From contig CAZZVE010000184.1 in assembly GCA_964657325.1 (NCBI GenBank), forward strand, positions 1-10,394: a stretch of 10,394 nt of DNA, read 5' to 3'. Shown piece by piece: positions 1 to 5,995 of the stretch. Made by a program: the position numbers and the translations under genes. Within the stretch, counting starts at the first letter, position 1; each line of letters begins with the position of its first letter. Below the pieces are notes generated by a model. That model was not told the origin of the DNA, did not search any database, and was given only the letters and a program-made list of their open reading frames with translations. The DNA comes from JBBQVS01 sp964657325. GTDB lineage: Bacteria; Chloroflexota; Ktedonobacteria; Ktedonobacterales; Ktedonobacteraceae.

Positions 1-116
1 TTCTTGCCGCCTGTCAAGCGAACGATCCTGCTCGTGCTGCCAATGCAGTGCGCCAGCACATTCAACAGACCATCGTGCATGTCAAGCATGTACTTGAACA
101 AGGTGGGAAAGCGTGA
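1..116 (+). CDS. 3' end of a probable GntR-family (FCD domain) transcriptional regulator, partial
   Basis: An open frame runs in from the left edge, with its first complete codon at base 3, and stops at TGA 114-116. The 37 visible residues begin LAACQANDPARAANAVRQHI and end in HVLEQGGKA. The pattern 'aNDPARAANAVRQHI' followed by an amphipathic helix resembles the last helices of the FCD effector-binding domain of GntR/FadR-type regulators, where 'D-P-x-x-A-x-x-A-x-x-x-H-I' precedes the C-terminus. That assignment rests on a short tail only. The DNA-binding domain and start lie outside the window. Other helical regulator tails could look similar. Confidence 0.5.
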   Translation, partial: LAACQANDPARAANAVRQHIQQTIVHVKHVLEQGGKA

Positions 117-146
117 GAGAGTAGACCGTAGCGTTCTTTGAACAAT

Positions 147-341
147 CTATGTATTTTTGAAAGAGCGACTCATATGACCCTCTCTATAGATATGAACACC
201 TATAAATAATACTGATACATTAGCAAACAACGCGAGCGATACAAGAAGTGCCTCTATATCTAAATTAAGCTTCCACATTAAAAAATTAGCGTTCAACCGT
301 ATTGATGTTAGAGTACAAGTTCTTTCACCAATTCCAGTCAC
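147..341 (-). CDS. Possible small single-pass membrane protein (64 aa), doubtful
   Basis: A 64-residue open frame begins at GTG 339-341. It has one clear hydrophobic stretch at about residues 30-50 (IEALLVSLALFANVSVLFIG), followed by a short basic tail (YREGHMSRSFKNT), as in a small membrane protein with the tail inside. The start is a GTG with only a weak purine-rich stretch (GATAGG) before it, and the internal ATG at residue 22 has no visible Shine-Dalgarno sequence. I recognise no family. It lies alone between the end of the left-edge regulator and the tail of the MBL gene, so it may be non-coding sequence that happens to be open. Confidence 0.25.
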   Translation of the reverse strand: MTGIGERTCTLTSIRLNANFLMWKLNLDIEALLVSLALFANVSVLFIGVHIYREGHMSRSFKNT

Positions 342-360
342 ATTTGCCTATCACTTATCT

Positions 361-1194
361 CTATGCTACACTTTGATCAGATAAACGATGTTCCATCGCC
401 TCCATATACCTGTTTGCGGACCTTATCACAACGTTTTTTGCATCTGTCGAGACGACGCGCCCAACATTCATACCATAGATACGCTCAAATTCATAATGTG
501 TAATGATGTCACGTATCCTGTGAATTTCCGTTGCTGGCAGTGGAATAAAGTTGGGATAGCTGTACATGAAACTTACCCAGTGAGGGTTAGCCCCCACCTG
601 GATTGTATCTCCGGTGAGTAGAATACCTTTGCCATTTGCTCCACCACTGTAGTGTAGCACGCTACTTCCTGCAAAATGTCCACCCAGATTGAGAAGCGTG
701 ATATCTTTTCTCAGAAGAAAGGTATTGCCAGACCAGAATGTGATGCGCTCATTCGGCCTCATAACCCATTGACGGTCGGCTTCATGCAAGTAGATGGGGG
801 CGTTGAAGCGATTGGCCCACTCGATCATGGTCGTGTAAAAATGTGGATGTGAAATGGCAATTGCTTGGACTCCACCCCGTTGCTGAATGTTGGCTATCGT
901 CTCCTCGTCTAGCAGACTAATACAATCCCACAGCACATTGCCTTCATCCGTCTGTAAGAGCAGTGCATGCTGCCCAATAGCAAACGAGGGCGATGTGCTG
1001 ATACTTGTGAGATACGGTTCGTACTCCTTGAATACATTATGATATTGATCCTTTTGCAGAGCAGGAAGCGTAGTCCACTTTTGGCCTTCGTGCCCAATAT
1101 ATTGACGCTGATCACGGCAGATTGGGCACTCTGTAGGCGGCATTTCGCTTTGAGCAAACTGAGTGCCGCAGGTTACACAAATCCAACCCTGCAT
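361..1194 (-). CDS. MBL-fold metallo-hydrolase with N-terminal zinc-ribbon/rubredoxin-like domain (277 aa)
   Basis: The protein starts with a zinc-ribbon or rubredoxin-like knuckle: Cys6-x-x-Cys9 and Cys23-x-x-Cys26 within MQGWICVTCG and PPTECPICRD. A metallo-beta-lactamase fold follows from about residue 60. Visible metal-site elements are S115-HPHFY (His116, His118), GGHFAG with His173, and LTGDT with Asp196. The second half of the usual HxHxDH motif is not canonical: Phe-Tyr-Thr follow His118 where Asp-His would be expected, so one metal site may be incomplete. The likely role is cytosolic hydrolase or oxidoreductase-like activity; the substrate is unknown. The start is well supported by AAGAAGGAG ending about 10 nt before ATG 1192-1194. 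The gene is monocistronic and divergent from the peptidase gene. Confidence 0.85.
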   Translation of the reverse strand: MQGWICVTCGTQFAQSEMPPTECPICRDQRQYIGHEGQKWTTLPALQKDQYHNVFKEYEPYLTSISTSPSFAIGQHALLLQTDEGNVLWDCISLLDEETIANIQQRGGVQAIAISHPHFYTTMIEWANRFNAPIYLHEADRQWVMRPNERITFWSGNTFLLRKDITLLNLGGHFAGSSVLHYSGGANGKGILLTGDTIQVGANPHWVSFMYSYPNFIPLPATEIHRIRDIITHYEFERIYGMNVGRVVSTDAKNVVIRSANRYMEAMEHRLSDQSVA

Positions 1195-1302
1195 CTTCGT
1201 TGACTCCTTCTTTATAACAATATATTCGCGTCCACGCTTTTGATTTTACCATACAAGTATCCATGGTTAGTGTTCAGCGCAAAGTAGATTTTTAGAAGGC
1301 CG

Positions 1303-1331
1303 TTGATTTTCAGTGTATTTACGGGTATTAT
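1303..1331 (+). promoter_or_regulatory. Sigma-70-type promoter for the C39-like peptidase gene
   Basis: TTGATT (1303-1308) is followed after exactly 17 bp by TATTAT (1326-1331), a good housekeeping-type promoter. It would give a leader of about 85 nt before the GTG start at 1424. The leader contains a small hairpin, GAGG...CCTC, near 1340-1353. This promoter lacks the 18-bp box seen in the redox cluster. The call is by pattern only. Confidence 0.55.
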
Positions 1332-1423
1332 CTAAAGCGAGGAGAAAATTCCTCAAGAGAGATGCTATCCATTGTTCTGGTTTCGCTCGTAGATAGCTGG
1401 ATTTCCCTCTGAAGGAGGAGGAT

Positions 1424-2317
1424 GTGCCATATTCGTATCGGACAGAAAACGTACAGCAGCGCACTCGCGTCACGACTCAACAGCGAGAACCAGAACCATC
1501 AGCACTCGTGTTGCAACGAAGAAAGCGGCGAGTACCAACAGCATCATTGCCAGTACCACGACGAAGAGTTCGACGGCAGAAAAGCCCTCCAAAACGTATA
1601 AGGACTCAGATGGTCCTTGGCATAGGTCTCATTGTATTTTCGCTAGTGATTATTTTGAATAGAGTACTTGTGTTCAATCAGTTTCCGGTGCTACAGTATT
1701 TTCCGTCTTCCCAGGTGAATCAAACTAATCAGGATTCCTCTATACCTGTGCATTTTCCCGTTCAAAAAATTAGTAGAAACATTACGGCATTCGCGCAAGC
1801 AGATAAAACGCAGTACAACAATGAGAAGCCACAGTGGTCGCTATGGAGCTACTCAGCCTGTTCGGGCTGTGCTATGGCGGCTCTCATGGATGCCTATGGA
1901 GCGAGCCGCAACGGAAAACCGCTCAACTGCGGAGATGTTTTAGAAGTTGAATATCGTCTTTCCGTGTATAATCCAGTGAACGATTGGGGATTAGAAAGAG
2001 GAGCACCCGATGAGTTAGCAAAAACGGCAACGCAATTTGGGTTTACAGGTTATTATACGCAAAAGCTCTCGCTTGACGACCTAATTACTCTTGCAAACGC
2101 AGGCATTCCTTCCATTGTAAGAATTCCGACGCATATCATGGTTTTAACGGGAGGAGATAGTCAGCATGTCTCTCTTGTTGACTCAGGAGGGTTACATTTG
2201 TCACACGTAACCCGTACTCAATTTCTTCATGGTCTTCCAGGGTCCAAACTTTACGCTGGACAAGCTTGGATGGAAGGCTGGTATATTATCCTGACTCCAA
2301 ATGCACACAACACTTGA
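1424..2317 (+). CDS. Membrane-anchored C39-like cysteine peptidase family protein (297 aa)
   Basis: The start is GTG 1424, placed 5 nt after a strong GAAGGAGG (1411-1418). The ATG two bases earlier is out of frame. Residues 1-62 are polar and strongly basic (many Arg/Lys around 30-60). Residues about 64-84 form one transmembrane helix (VLGIGLIVFSLVIIL), so the C-terminal domain should lie outside the membrane. That domain (about 135-292) has the C39-like/papain-like layout: Cys146 in SACSGCAMAALMDAYG aligns with the nucleophile of the family pattern C-G-P-x-x-L-A-M-x-L-x-Y-Y-G; His237 in PTHIMVLTGG and Asp253 in LVDSGG are the probable partners. Cys149 is an alternative nucleophile. No ABC exporter is adjacent, so this is not an obvious bacteriocin-processing C39 transporter. 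The target is unknown. Confidence 0.7.
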   Translation: MPYSYRTENVQQRTRVTTQQREPEPSALVLQRRKRRVPTASLPVPRRRVRRQKSPPKRIRTQMVLGIGLIVFSLVIILNRVLVFNQFPVLQYFPSSQVNQTNQDSSIPVHFPVQKISRNITAFAQADKTQYNNEKPQWSLWSYSACSGCAMAALMDAYGASRNGKPLNCGDVLEVEYRLSVYNPVNDWGLERGAPDELAKTATQFGFTGYYTQKLSLDDLITLANAGIPSIVRIPTHIMVLTGGDSQHVSLVDSGGLHLSHVTRTQFLHGLPGSKLYAGQAWMEGWYIILTPNAHNT

Positions 2318-2357
2318 TCATTGCTTGTCTCTTCTTTCTTTGTGCATGTTTACTTAA

Positions 2358-2975
2358 TCATGCGCTCTGTGCCAGTATAAGGCGCAATTTGGCACAGGCG
2401 CGGTAAAAGTAGGTCTGCGCCGTTGTAGACGGAATGTGAAGTCTACGCCCAATCTCTATAAAGGTTAGTTCTTCTGTATACCGTAGCCAGACGACGTGAC
2501 GGAATTTCGGTGGCAGCGACTCAATGGCGGCATGTAGATGGGCAGTCTCATCTGCATACTCAGCGATTTCTTCGGGTCGTGGCCCCAAATCTAAAAAACC
2601 TGGGAGTGCCATAACCCCTTCTTCTTCGTACTCCTGCTCTATTTCTGAAAAATAGACCCAAGGGTGCCGCTTGCGCTTGCGCTGCTCATCAATGCAGCGG
2701 TTCCAAGCGATACGGAAGAGCCAGGGTTTGAGTGAGGCTTCTCTCCGTTGTAATGATGCAGTACTGTAGAGCTTAGACATCGACACGTAGAGTTGCAACC
2801 AAACAAATTGCATAACATCATATGCCTGCTCATTGCCTACTCGTGCTCGTACAAAACGATATAATAATGGCTGGTATCGTCCAACCAGCGTCTCGAATGC
2901 GGCCTGATTACCAGTACCTGCTTGTTCGAGAAGCATGTAATCAGATAATTCCTGTTGCGGTAGTAGTGCGTACAT
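2358..2975 (-). CDS. ECF-type RNA polymerase sigma-70 factor (205 aa)
   Basis: This is a two-domain sigma factor of normal ECF length. Region 2 spans about residues 25-102, with AAFETLVGRYQPLLYRFVRAR, then DVMQFVWLQLY (the core-binding and -10-recognising helices) and WLFRIAWNRCIDEQRKRKR. Region 4 spans about 148-200: AAIESLPPKFRHVVWLRY, then TFIEIGRRLHIPSTTAQTYF, a helix-turn-helix for the -35 element. The acidic linker (EIEQEYEEEG, 111-120) is typical. ATG 2973-2975 is preceded by GAGG about 7 nt upstream. No anti-sigma gene follows; the next gene downstream is the convergent peptidase. The regulon and inducing signal cannot be read from the window. Confidence 0.9.
   Translation of the reverse strand: MYALLPQQELSDYMLLEQAGTGNQAAFETLVGRYQPLLYRFVRARVGNEQAYDVMQFVWLQLYVSMSKLYSTASLQRREASLKPWLFRIAWNRCIDEQRKRKRHPWVYFSEIEQEYEEEGVMALPGFLDLGPRPEEIAEYADETAHLHAAIESLPPKFRHVVWLRYTEELTFIEIGRRLHIPSTTAQTYFYRACAKLRLILAQSA
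2367..2397. repeat. 8-bp inverted repeat at the 3' end of the sigma gene, possible bidirectional stop signal
   Basis: CTGTGCCA (2367-2374) and TGGCACAG (2390-2397) form a perfect 8-bp stem with a 15-nt loop. It lies inside the last codons of the sigma gene and about 50 bp past the stop of the convergent peptidase gene. It could slow converging transcription. There is no U-run, so it is not a classical intrinsic terminator. Confidence 0.3.
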
Positions 2976-3087
2976 TCTCGTATCCTCAAGATAAGAAACG
3001 ACTTTACAATTTCTATGGCTTAAGTGTAGCGTTGAGGAGGTGAGAAGTCATGACCTAGAAGAGGTATTGTGTTATGGAGAGTCGTAA
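2976..3087. other. Start of a roughly 400-bp gene-poor spacer upstream of the sigma gene
   Basis: The spacer 2976-3377 holds the sigma-gene leader (ribosome binding site GAGGATACGA next to the ATG), then the MocR remnant, then two hairpins. In 2976-3087 itself I find no clear promoter hexamers of the housekeeping or ECF type and no gene. Confidence 0.4.
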
Positions 3088-3258
3088 TACTTTGGGGTGA
3101 TACACGTTCAAGGAATAGACGTTCAAGCCCTCTCCATTTATAGCGAACGCAAGCCTGAGCACCCAGGGCTACTTTTCGGACATGCAAGTGTCAATGAACA
3201 AGAAATGTGCGAGAGAGTCAAGCATGTGGCGAAGGGCGTAGAGACAATGGTGTATTAG
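3088..3258 (+). pseudogene. C-terminal remnant of a MocR-type (GntR/aminotransferase class I) regulator
   Basis: The frame opens after TAA 3085-3087 and closes at TAG 3256-3258. It reads YFGVIHVQGIDVQALSIY, then RKPEHPGLLFGHASVNEQEM, then an amphipathic tail. The pattern 'G-[IV]-x-V-x-x-L-S-x-Y ... PGLLxGxAS[LV]xExE[IM]xxxVxxxA' is the characteristic last 50 residues of MocR/PdxR-like proteins, in which a GntR winged helix is fused to a PLP-dependent aminotransferase domain. Nothing of the lysine-bearing core or the DNA-binding domain remains upstream, so this is a gene scrap left by deletion. A GTG at 3097 could start a 53-codon frame but has no ribosome binding site. Confidence 0.5.
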
Positions 3259-3268
3259 AAGGAGGAGT

Positions 3269-3340
3269 GAGAGTCGCCAATGTTCGTTGGGCGACTCTCC
3301 AAACAGGTGAGGGCGGTAATATGTTCCTCTGTGGAACATA
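3269..3340. repeat. Two tandem hairpins downstream of the MDR oxidoreductase gene
   Basis: The first stem pairs GAGAGTCGCC (3269-3278) with GGCGACTCTC (3290-3299) over an 11-nt loop. The second pairs TATGTTCC (3320-3327) with GGAACATA (3333-3340) over a 5-nt loop. Both are perfect and lie 40-110 bp beyond the MDR stop (the minus-strand gene ends at 3378), where transcript ends are expected. No T-run follows either stem, so Rho-independent termination is not proved. They may stabilise the 3' end. Confidence 0.45.
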
Positions 3341-3377
3341 GTGCTCCTCAAAAGATGGCATGACCTGAAGCCTTCAC

Positions 3378-4301
3378 TCAGCTCACATGGAAGACGGCTT
3401 TTCCCTGGACCTGCCGCCCTTGTAGGGCTGTGAGTGCAGGGGTAAGTTCGTGCCAATTGGTTTCTAATCCAATTGGTGCCGTCAGTTTGCCTGCTGCAAC
3501 AAGAGTCACGAGGATCGTAAGATCGTCGCTTATCGTGGTGGTCGTCCTCGGGTTGTATGAGAAGAACGTTTGCAGACGCATGCCTTCGTGTCCGAACAGA
3601 TGATAGAGATTGAAAGGCGTGTCCTCCCCTGAAGAGTTGCCGAAAGAGACAACTGTTCCGTGAGGAGCTACCACGTTGAGCGCTGCAGCTAAAGAAGCAC
3701 CTCCCACCGATTCCAAGATCATGTCAAAGAGACCTTGTGCCTGTTCTATCTGTGTGATCACCCCGCTTGCTCCAGGCTCACGCAGACCCGCTGCCCGTTC
3801 GGGACGACCAACCACGCCTGTAACTTATGCACCCTGTAAAGCAGCTAGTTGAACAGCAAAACTACCGACACCACCTGCGGCTCCTGTTATTAAGACGCGC
3901 TTGCCCAGCAGCATCTCACCTAAACGCAGAATGCGCAGAGCGGTGTGACCCGCCATTGGCAGTGCAGCTGCCTGAGCGAAGTTGACGTTTTCAGGCAAGA
4001 CGGCCAAACGATCCGTCGGAAGAGCAACGCGTTGTGCCCACCCGCCTTGTTCAGCCAGTCCCACGACTCGTGTCCCGGCATCTGGACCACTTCCATCGGT
4101 GGCACGCTTGACCACGATGCCCGCGATGTCTTGCCCTGGTTGCCATCCTTCCGGGCGCGTGGCAAGCAATGCCAGTTCTCCCCGGTTCAGCGAAAATGCA
4201 CAGACCTCCACAACTGCTTCATGGTCGGTAGCCTGAGGTTCAGCCACCTCACGGAGTTCAATTGGTGCCTCATTTTTGGATGTATTGACAAATGCAAGCA
4301 T
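3378..4301 (-). pseudogene. MDR-family NAD(P)H:quinone oxidoreductase, interrupted by an in-frame TAA
   Basis: The frame from ATG 4299-4301 encodes a medium-chain dehydrogenase/reductase of the zinc-independent quinone-reductase type. A GroES-like domain covers about residues 1-115 and the nucleotide site ITGAAGGVGSFAVQLAALQG lies around 138-157. The frame reaches TAA at 3825-3827 after residue 158. It then continues in the same frame (VTGVVGRPERAAGLREPGASGV...) to a normal end at 3378, giving about 307 positions, the usual family length. One substitution at a sense codon would explain the stop. A GTG at 3813-3815 could restart the second half, but that would be only part of the Rossmann domain. 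The first half has a good AAAGGAGAG before its ATG and its own box promoter, so the lesion looks recent. Confidence 0.8.
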
Positions 4302-4367
4302 GATTCTCTCTCTCCTTTAGATAGGACTAGAATGTTTCACAGTGCCAACGGGTTGTTGACAAGGGAG

Positions 4368-4413
4368 AATATACCATCAATAATGTGAAAGATCATGACC
4401 ACTTGGAGCCATT
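4368..4413 (-). promoter_or_regulatory. Box promoter E, upstream of the MDR gene
   Basis: On the minus strand the box AATGGCTCCAAGTGGTCA (4413 to 4396) is followed by 22 bp and the -10 hexamer TATATT (4373 to 4368). The gene starts about 65 bp further on. Box, spacing and -10 match the other four copies in the cluster. The -35 position (17 bp before the -10) is weak, ATGATC, suggesting regulation through the box. Confidence 0.65.
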
Positions 4414-4440
4414 TTCTCTCAGGGAGGAGCATAACTCTTT

Positions 4441-4605
4441 TTACTTACATTCCTGTTTCATGAAGTCATTGGCCCGCGTCTCTCTCCTTTGCTGAAGACC
4501 TTGAGAGAGCATATGGACTCCCTTTATCACACAGGTGATGCCAATTCCAAAACGCAGAGCGATTATTACTCGCTTTTCCCATTGATGGTTTTGGTCAAAA
4601 GACAT
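4441..4605 (-). CDS. Small hypothetical protein with one hydrophobic segment (54 aa)
   Basis: The frame runs from ATG 4603-4605 to TAA 4441-4443 and is preceded by GTGAAAGGAAAAAAC, a plausible ribosome binding site. The protein starts MSFDQNHQWEKR, then has an uncharged stretch (VIIALRFGIGITCVIKGVHML, about 13-33) and a charged tail with RRETRAND. It may sit in the membrane. It starts 12 nt after the truncated cupin frame ends and would be read on the same transcript as the methyltransferase. No family is recognised. The frame may be a genuine small gene or leftover sequence joined by the deletion that shortened the cupin. Confidence 0.4.
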   Translation of the reverse strand: MSFDQNHQWEKRVIIALRFGIGITCVIKGVHMLSQGLQQRRETRANDFMKQECK

Positions 4606-4616
4606 GTTTTTTCCTT

Positions 4617-4766
4617 TCACGAACGGTAACCTGAGAGGACGAAGAAGTCCTCCGTGTTGGAGTGACTGTGCAGCGGGATAGAAACACCAGGTGGAATCAC
4701 TCCCTTCAACACGCAGAGGTCATTGTGTGCCTCTTGTGGTGCGGTTAGAAATTCCAGCACTGGCAC
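4617..4766 (-). pseudogene. Truncated cupin-domain protein
   Basis: The frame reads VPVLEFLTAPQEAHNDLCVL, then GVIPPGVSIPLHSHSNTEDF and FVLSG. This is the first half of a small cupin barrel: PLHSHSNTEDFFVLSG matches cupin motif 1, G-x5-H-x-H-x3,4-E-x6-G, with the metal-type His-x-His and Glu. Right after the motif's final Gly the frame reads YRS and stops at 4617. The second motif and the rest of the barrel are missing, so about half the protein has been lost. I place the start at GTG 4764-4766, a few bases after the methyltransferase stop. The open frame extends back to a TTG at 4797-4799, overlapping that gene. It could be translationally coupled to the methyltransferase, but a working cupin is unlikely. 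Confidence 0.65.
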
Positions 4767-4771
4767 AGTCT

Positions 4772-5788
4772 TTATTTGATTCCCACAACCATCGAACAAG
4801 GGCCGTTGAGATTTTCAACATATGTTTGGCTAAAACCTGCTGCTTGCATCCACGACATGCACTCTTTGCTTGTGTAGTTGAAGCCACCCACGGTTTGAAG
4901 CAACATAGACATACTTACAAAGAAACTATACACATTTTCCCGACGCTCATCATCCATCATCGCCTCATACACAATCAACGCGCCTCCGGGTGGCAATGCA
5001 TGATAAGCCTTTTGTATGAGGAGCTGTTTTTGTTCAAGGTTCCAATCCTGCAAAACCTGTCCTATGATCACAACATCCGCGGTTGGCAGGTCCACTTCAA
5101 AAAAATTGCCTGCGACGAAGTGAAGCCGATCTTGCAGCCCAAATTGGCTCACATATTCTTCGAAGTACGGCTGCACGGCTGGCAAGTCTAAGCCATAGCC
5201 AGTAAGATGCTTATGAGCCAGCGCGAGTTGTATGGGGCATTCTCCTTCCGCAGTTCCAATGTCCACGAAGGTCTGATATTTTTGCCAGGGGAAGATGGTA
5301 GCAAGCGAGCGAACGAGTGGTTTGCTACTGCCTGACATGCCATGTAAGAAATTACGGAGATCATCGGGGTTAGAATATATACTCTCAAAAATGTCGTCTG
5401 AGCCTTGCTCTTTAGCCTGATTCTGAACTTTTCCTGTCCGTAAGCCCTCCTCTAGCGATGCCCACGAAGGATAGATTTGTGTGTCGATAAACTCGACAAA
5501 GCCACCAACGTAGGAAGGCTTGTTTCGATCAAGAAAGACATCTGTAACAGGTGTGTTGGAGTACTTGCCATCCTGTCTGTCCAGGAAGTGTAGTGAGACA
5601 AGGAAATCATAATAATCCTGGGCACCTCGTGGATTAAGCTTGAGCCTCTCCGTCAATGTTTGAAGATCAAGCGGTCCTTGAGCAAGCTCGGTAAACATTC
5701 CTAATTCGACAGCATTCATCAGTGCTTTTGCCGGTCCAAAAGCGATCATCGTCTCAAAAATTTTGTCCGGTGTAAGTTGTTGATTCAT
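4772..5788 (-). CDS. SAM-dependent O-methyltransferase with dimerisation domain (338 aa)
   Basis: The protein has an N-terminal winged-helix-like dimerisation domain (about 10-100; FGPAKALMNAVELGMFTEL, LTERLKLNPRGAQDYYDFLV) and a class I methyltransferase domain (about 165-338) of the acetylserotonin/plant-type O-methyltransferase family. SAM motif I is FVDIGTAEG (174-182), with acidic DLPAV at 201-205 and the C-terminal GPCSMVVGIK. It would methylate a hydroxyl on a small, probably aromatic, metabolite in the cytosol. The motif normally reading 'LHDW' is LQDW here (Gln247), so the usual catalytic base is missing. I choose ATG 5786-5788, 7 nt after GGGAG, over a GTG 21 nt upstream without such a site. 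A box promoter lies 145 bp upstream. The leader between holds a 31-codon open frame (5820-5915) without a ribosome binding site. Confidence 0.85.
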   Translation of the reverse strand: MNQQLTPDKIFETMIAFGPAKALMNAVELGMFTELAQGPLDLQTLTERLKLNPRGAQDYYDFLVSLHFLDRQDGKYSNTPVTDVFLDRNKPSYVGGFVEFIDTQIYPSWASLEEGLRTGKVQNQAKEQGSDDIFESIYSNPDDLRNFLHGMSGSSKPLVRSLATIFPWQKYQTFVDIGTAEGECPIQLALAHKHLTGYGLDLPAVQPYFEEYVSQFGLQDRLHFVAGNFFEVDLPTADVVIIGQVLQDWNLEQKQLLIQKAYHALPPGGALIVYEAMMDDERRENVYSFFVSMSMLLQTVGGFNYTSKECMSWMQAAGFSQTYVENLNGPCSMVVGIK

Positions 5789-5932
5789 GATGTATCTCCC
5801 TATGTACACTAAAATGATATTACGACGGATAAGGGGTGAGCATATCTCTGTGAGAACGCGTCCTCTCCACAGAAGCGTTCAGAAATTCCAACAAGTTGCC
5901 TGTCAACGCCTCCATCGTCAGCAACAAGAGAC

Positions 5933-5978
5933 AGTATACGGTCGTTTCCGTAAACAGTTGTGCTCCTTTAGAGTCATT
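5933..5978 (-). promoter_or_regulatory. Box promoter C, upstream of the O-methyltransferase
   Basis: On the minus strand AATGACTCTAAAGGAGCA (5978 to 5961) is identical to the box in front of the hydrolase gene. Exactly 22 bp later comes TATACT (5938 to 5933). The box starts 18 bp past the FAD oxidase stop codon, so the methyltransferase unit has its own promoter rather than depending on read-through. Confidence 0.7.
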
Positions 5979-5995
5979 GTGTGGACAAACAATCC

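Noticed and set aside
4304..4326. CTAAAGGAG on the minus strand just before the MDR ATG, resembling the end of the shared box
   Set aside because: It is the ribosome binding site of the MDR gene; the AATG half is missing and no TATANT follows at 22 bp.
3969..4388. Long plus-strand open frames across the MDR gene (for example 3945-4388 and 3982-4236)
   Set aside because: They are antisense shadows of the clearly conserved MDR frame, with no ribosome binding site or recognisable domain.
5820..5915. 31-codon frame in the methyltransferase leader
   Set aside because: No ribosome binding site, starts only about 11 nt after the predicted transcript start, and no recognisable product.
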